The translations under genes were made by a program, and so were the position numbers. DNA of 64,000 bases from Sphingobacterium sp. GVS05A (GTDB lineage: Bacteria; Bacteroidota; Bacteroidia; Sphingobacteriales; Sphingobacteriaceae): assembly GCF_019969845.1 (NCBI RefSeq), contig NZ_JAHXYR010000005.1:310001-374000 (forward strand). Direction: 5' to 3'. The notes under the pieces are model-generated. The model was not told where the DNA came from and made no database searches. It worked only from the letters and a program-made list of their open reading frames with translations. This document shows positions 63,280-64,000 of the stretch, piece by piece; position 1 is the stretch's first letter, and every line of letters begins with the position of its first letter.

Positions 63280-64000
63280 ATGAGAGTTATCATAAAAATA
63301 TTTTTTGCACTAGCGATTACAACAGTTTTATATAGCTGCGGATCAGATTCAAAAGGTGCTGGCGATGCCAAGAAGGAGGAAGAGAAAGGTGCTGCCGAAG
63401 AAAGCCATGAGGAAGGGCCCGTGACGGTAGCGGCATTGAGTGAACAACAGATAAAGGCGGTAGGTATTGCTTTTGGAACTATAGAGGAAAAGGAGCTGAC
63501 GGCGACGATCAAAGCCAATGGTCTCCTCAGTGTTCCCAATAACAACAAAGCCAATGCGACAACTTTGTATGGTGGCGTAATTAAGACTTTAAATGTGCAA
63601 CTAGGTGACATTGTGCGCAAAGGGCAGGTCATAGCAACCATTACGAATCCGCAATTTATTCAGCTTCAGGAAGAGTATGTCGCTCTGGCAAGCAAAATTA
63701 CGCTTGCAGAACAGGAGATGGCAAGACAGCAAGAGCTCAATGAGGGCAACGCAGGAGCAAGAAAAAATTTGCAGTCTGCGACGGCAGATTTCAATGGTCT
63801 TCGCGCCAGAAAGGCATCGCTGCAGCAGCAGATTCAACTGATGGGCATCAATCCCAACACAGTGAGCCTTTCAAATTTACGGGCTTCGCTTGTGGTGACA
63901 AGTCCGATTAACGGTACTGTGAGTAATGTCTTTGCCAAGATAGGTAGTTATGTGGATGTTTCATCGCCGGTTATTGAGATTATAGATAATAGTTTATTGC
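63280..64000 (+). CDS. czcB: CzcB-like periplasmic adaptor, 3' partial
   Basis: Starts with ATG at 63280, 7 nt after the pump gene, and runs off the window end (240 codons visible). Lipobox Cys20 (VLYSC). An acidic/His linker (DAKKEEEKGAAEESHEEG) leads into an RND adaptor: lipoyl half YGGVIKTLNVQLGDIVRKGQ (about 93-112), a coiled-coil hairpin (about 125-190) and the second lipoyl half VTSPINGTVSNVFAKIGSYVDV. It joins the CzcA inner-membrane pump to the channel. Confidence 0.92.
   Translation, partial: MRVIIKIFFALAITTVLYSCGSDSKGAGDAKKEEEKGAAEESHEEGPVTVAALSEQQIKAVGIAFGTIEEKELTATIKANGLLSVPNNNKANATTLYGGVIKTLNVQLGDIVRKGQVIATITNPQFIQLQEEYVALASKITLAEQEMARQQELNEGNAGARKNLQSATADFNGLRARKASLQQQIQLMGINPNTVSLSNLRASLVVTSPINGTVSNVFAKIGSYVDVSSPVIEIIDNSLL

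Noticed and set aside
1..64000. CRISPR array, prophage, insertion sequence or rRNA operon
   Set aside because: No regularly spaced repeats, phage structural genes, transposases or rRNA-like sequence were found in the window.

Overview
The window looks like the chromosome of an aerobic member of the Bacteroidota, most likely the family Sphingobacteriaceae (Sphingobacterium or a close relative). The evidence is a SusC/SusD pair, many SPII lipoproteins, GC content that looks to be about 40%, several upstream boxes fitting the Bacteroidota -7 consensus TAnnTTTG, and a CzcA-TolC fusion of the kind found in this phylum. Genus-level placement is inference.

Layout. (1) 1-2735: end of a TolC gene and a MacA-type adaptor. 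(2) 2786-14871: housekeeping block with an HhH protein, apt, ispE, an ATP-cone/nuclease protein, a YgaP-like membrane protein, ychF, a Rieske protein, gpsA, hemF, two M16 proteases, a DEDD exonuclease and trxB. (3) 14872-26198: a polysaccharide utilisation locus (PUL) with an unusual 25-bp perfect hairpin and a long leader, then SusC, SusD and two formylglycine sulfatases; after the unrelated rnhA comes a GH29 alpha-L-fucosidase with a duplicated C-terminal domain. (4) 26270-40884: mixed accessory genes (lipoproteins, a CobB-type sirtuin, DUF2891, HxlR/DoxX, DUF202, Ada, an MFS pump, a CPA1 antiporter, an alpha/beta hydrolase, a serine hydrolase with TPR, small orphans). (5) 40935-45214: a decayed siderophore-uptake area holding three gene remnants around one intact TonB-dependent receptor. 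(6) 45784-55900: an M60 (mucinase-type) metalloprotease, tRNA-His, a DUF4230 protein, then an AraC regulator divergent from a six-gene L-fucose operon (lipoprotein mutarotase, GH29, L-fuconate dehydratase, SSS symporter, SDR, FMN alpha-hydroxyacid dehydrogenase). (7) 55926-57784: a fimbrillin-type lipoprotein and a 55-residue partner. (8) 58462-64000: heavy-metal efflux (small Cys/His-rich secreted protein, CzcA-TolC fusion, start of CzcB).

How the genes work together. Regions 3 and 6 read as two halves of one foraging programme for sulfated, fucosylated glycans such as mucin or fucoidan. SusCD imports glycans, sulfatases remove sulfate, two GH29 enzymes release L-fucose, an SSS carrier imports it, and a non-phosphorylating oxidative route degrades it to pyruvate and lactate, with the FMN enzyme a candidate for the lactate. 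The lactonase and the final hydrolase of that route are not in the window. A conserved leader precedes one sulfatase and one fucosidase 28 kb apart, which physically links the two loci and is the most unusual signal found.
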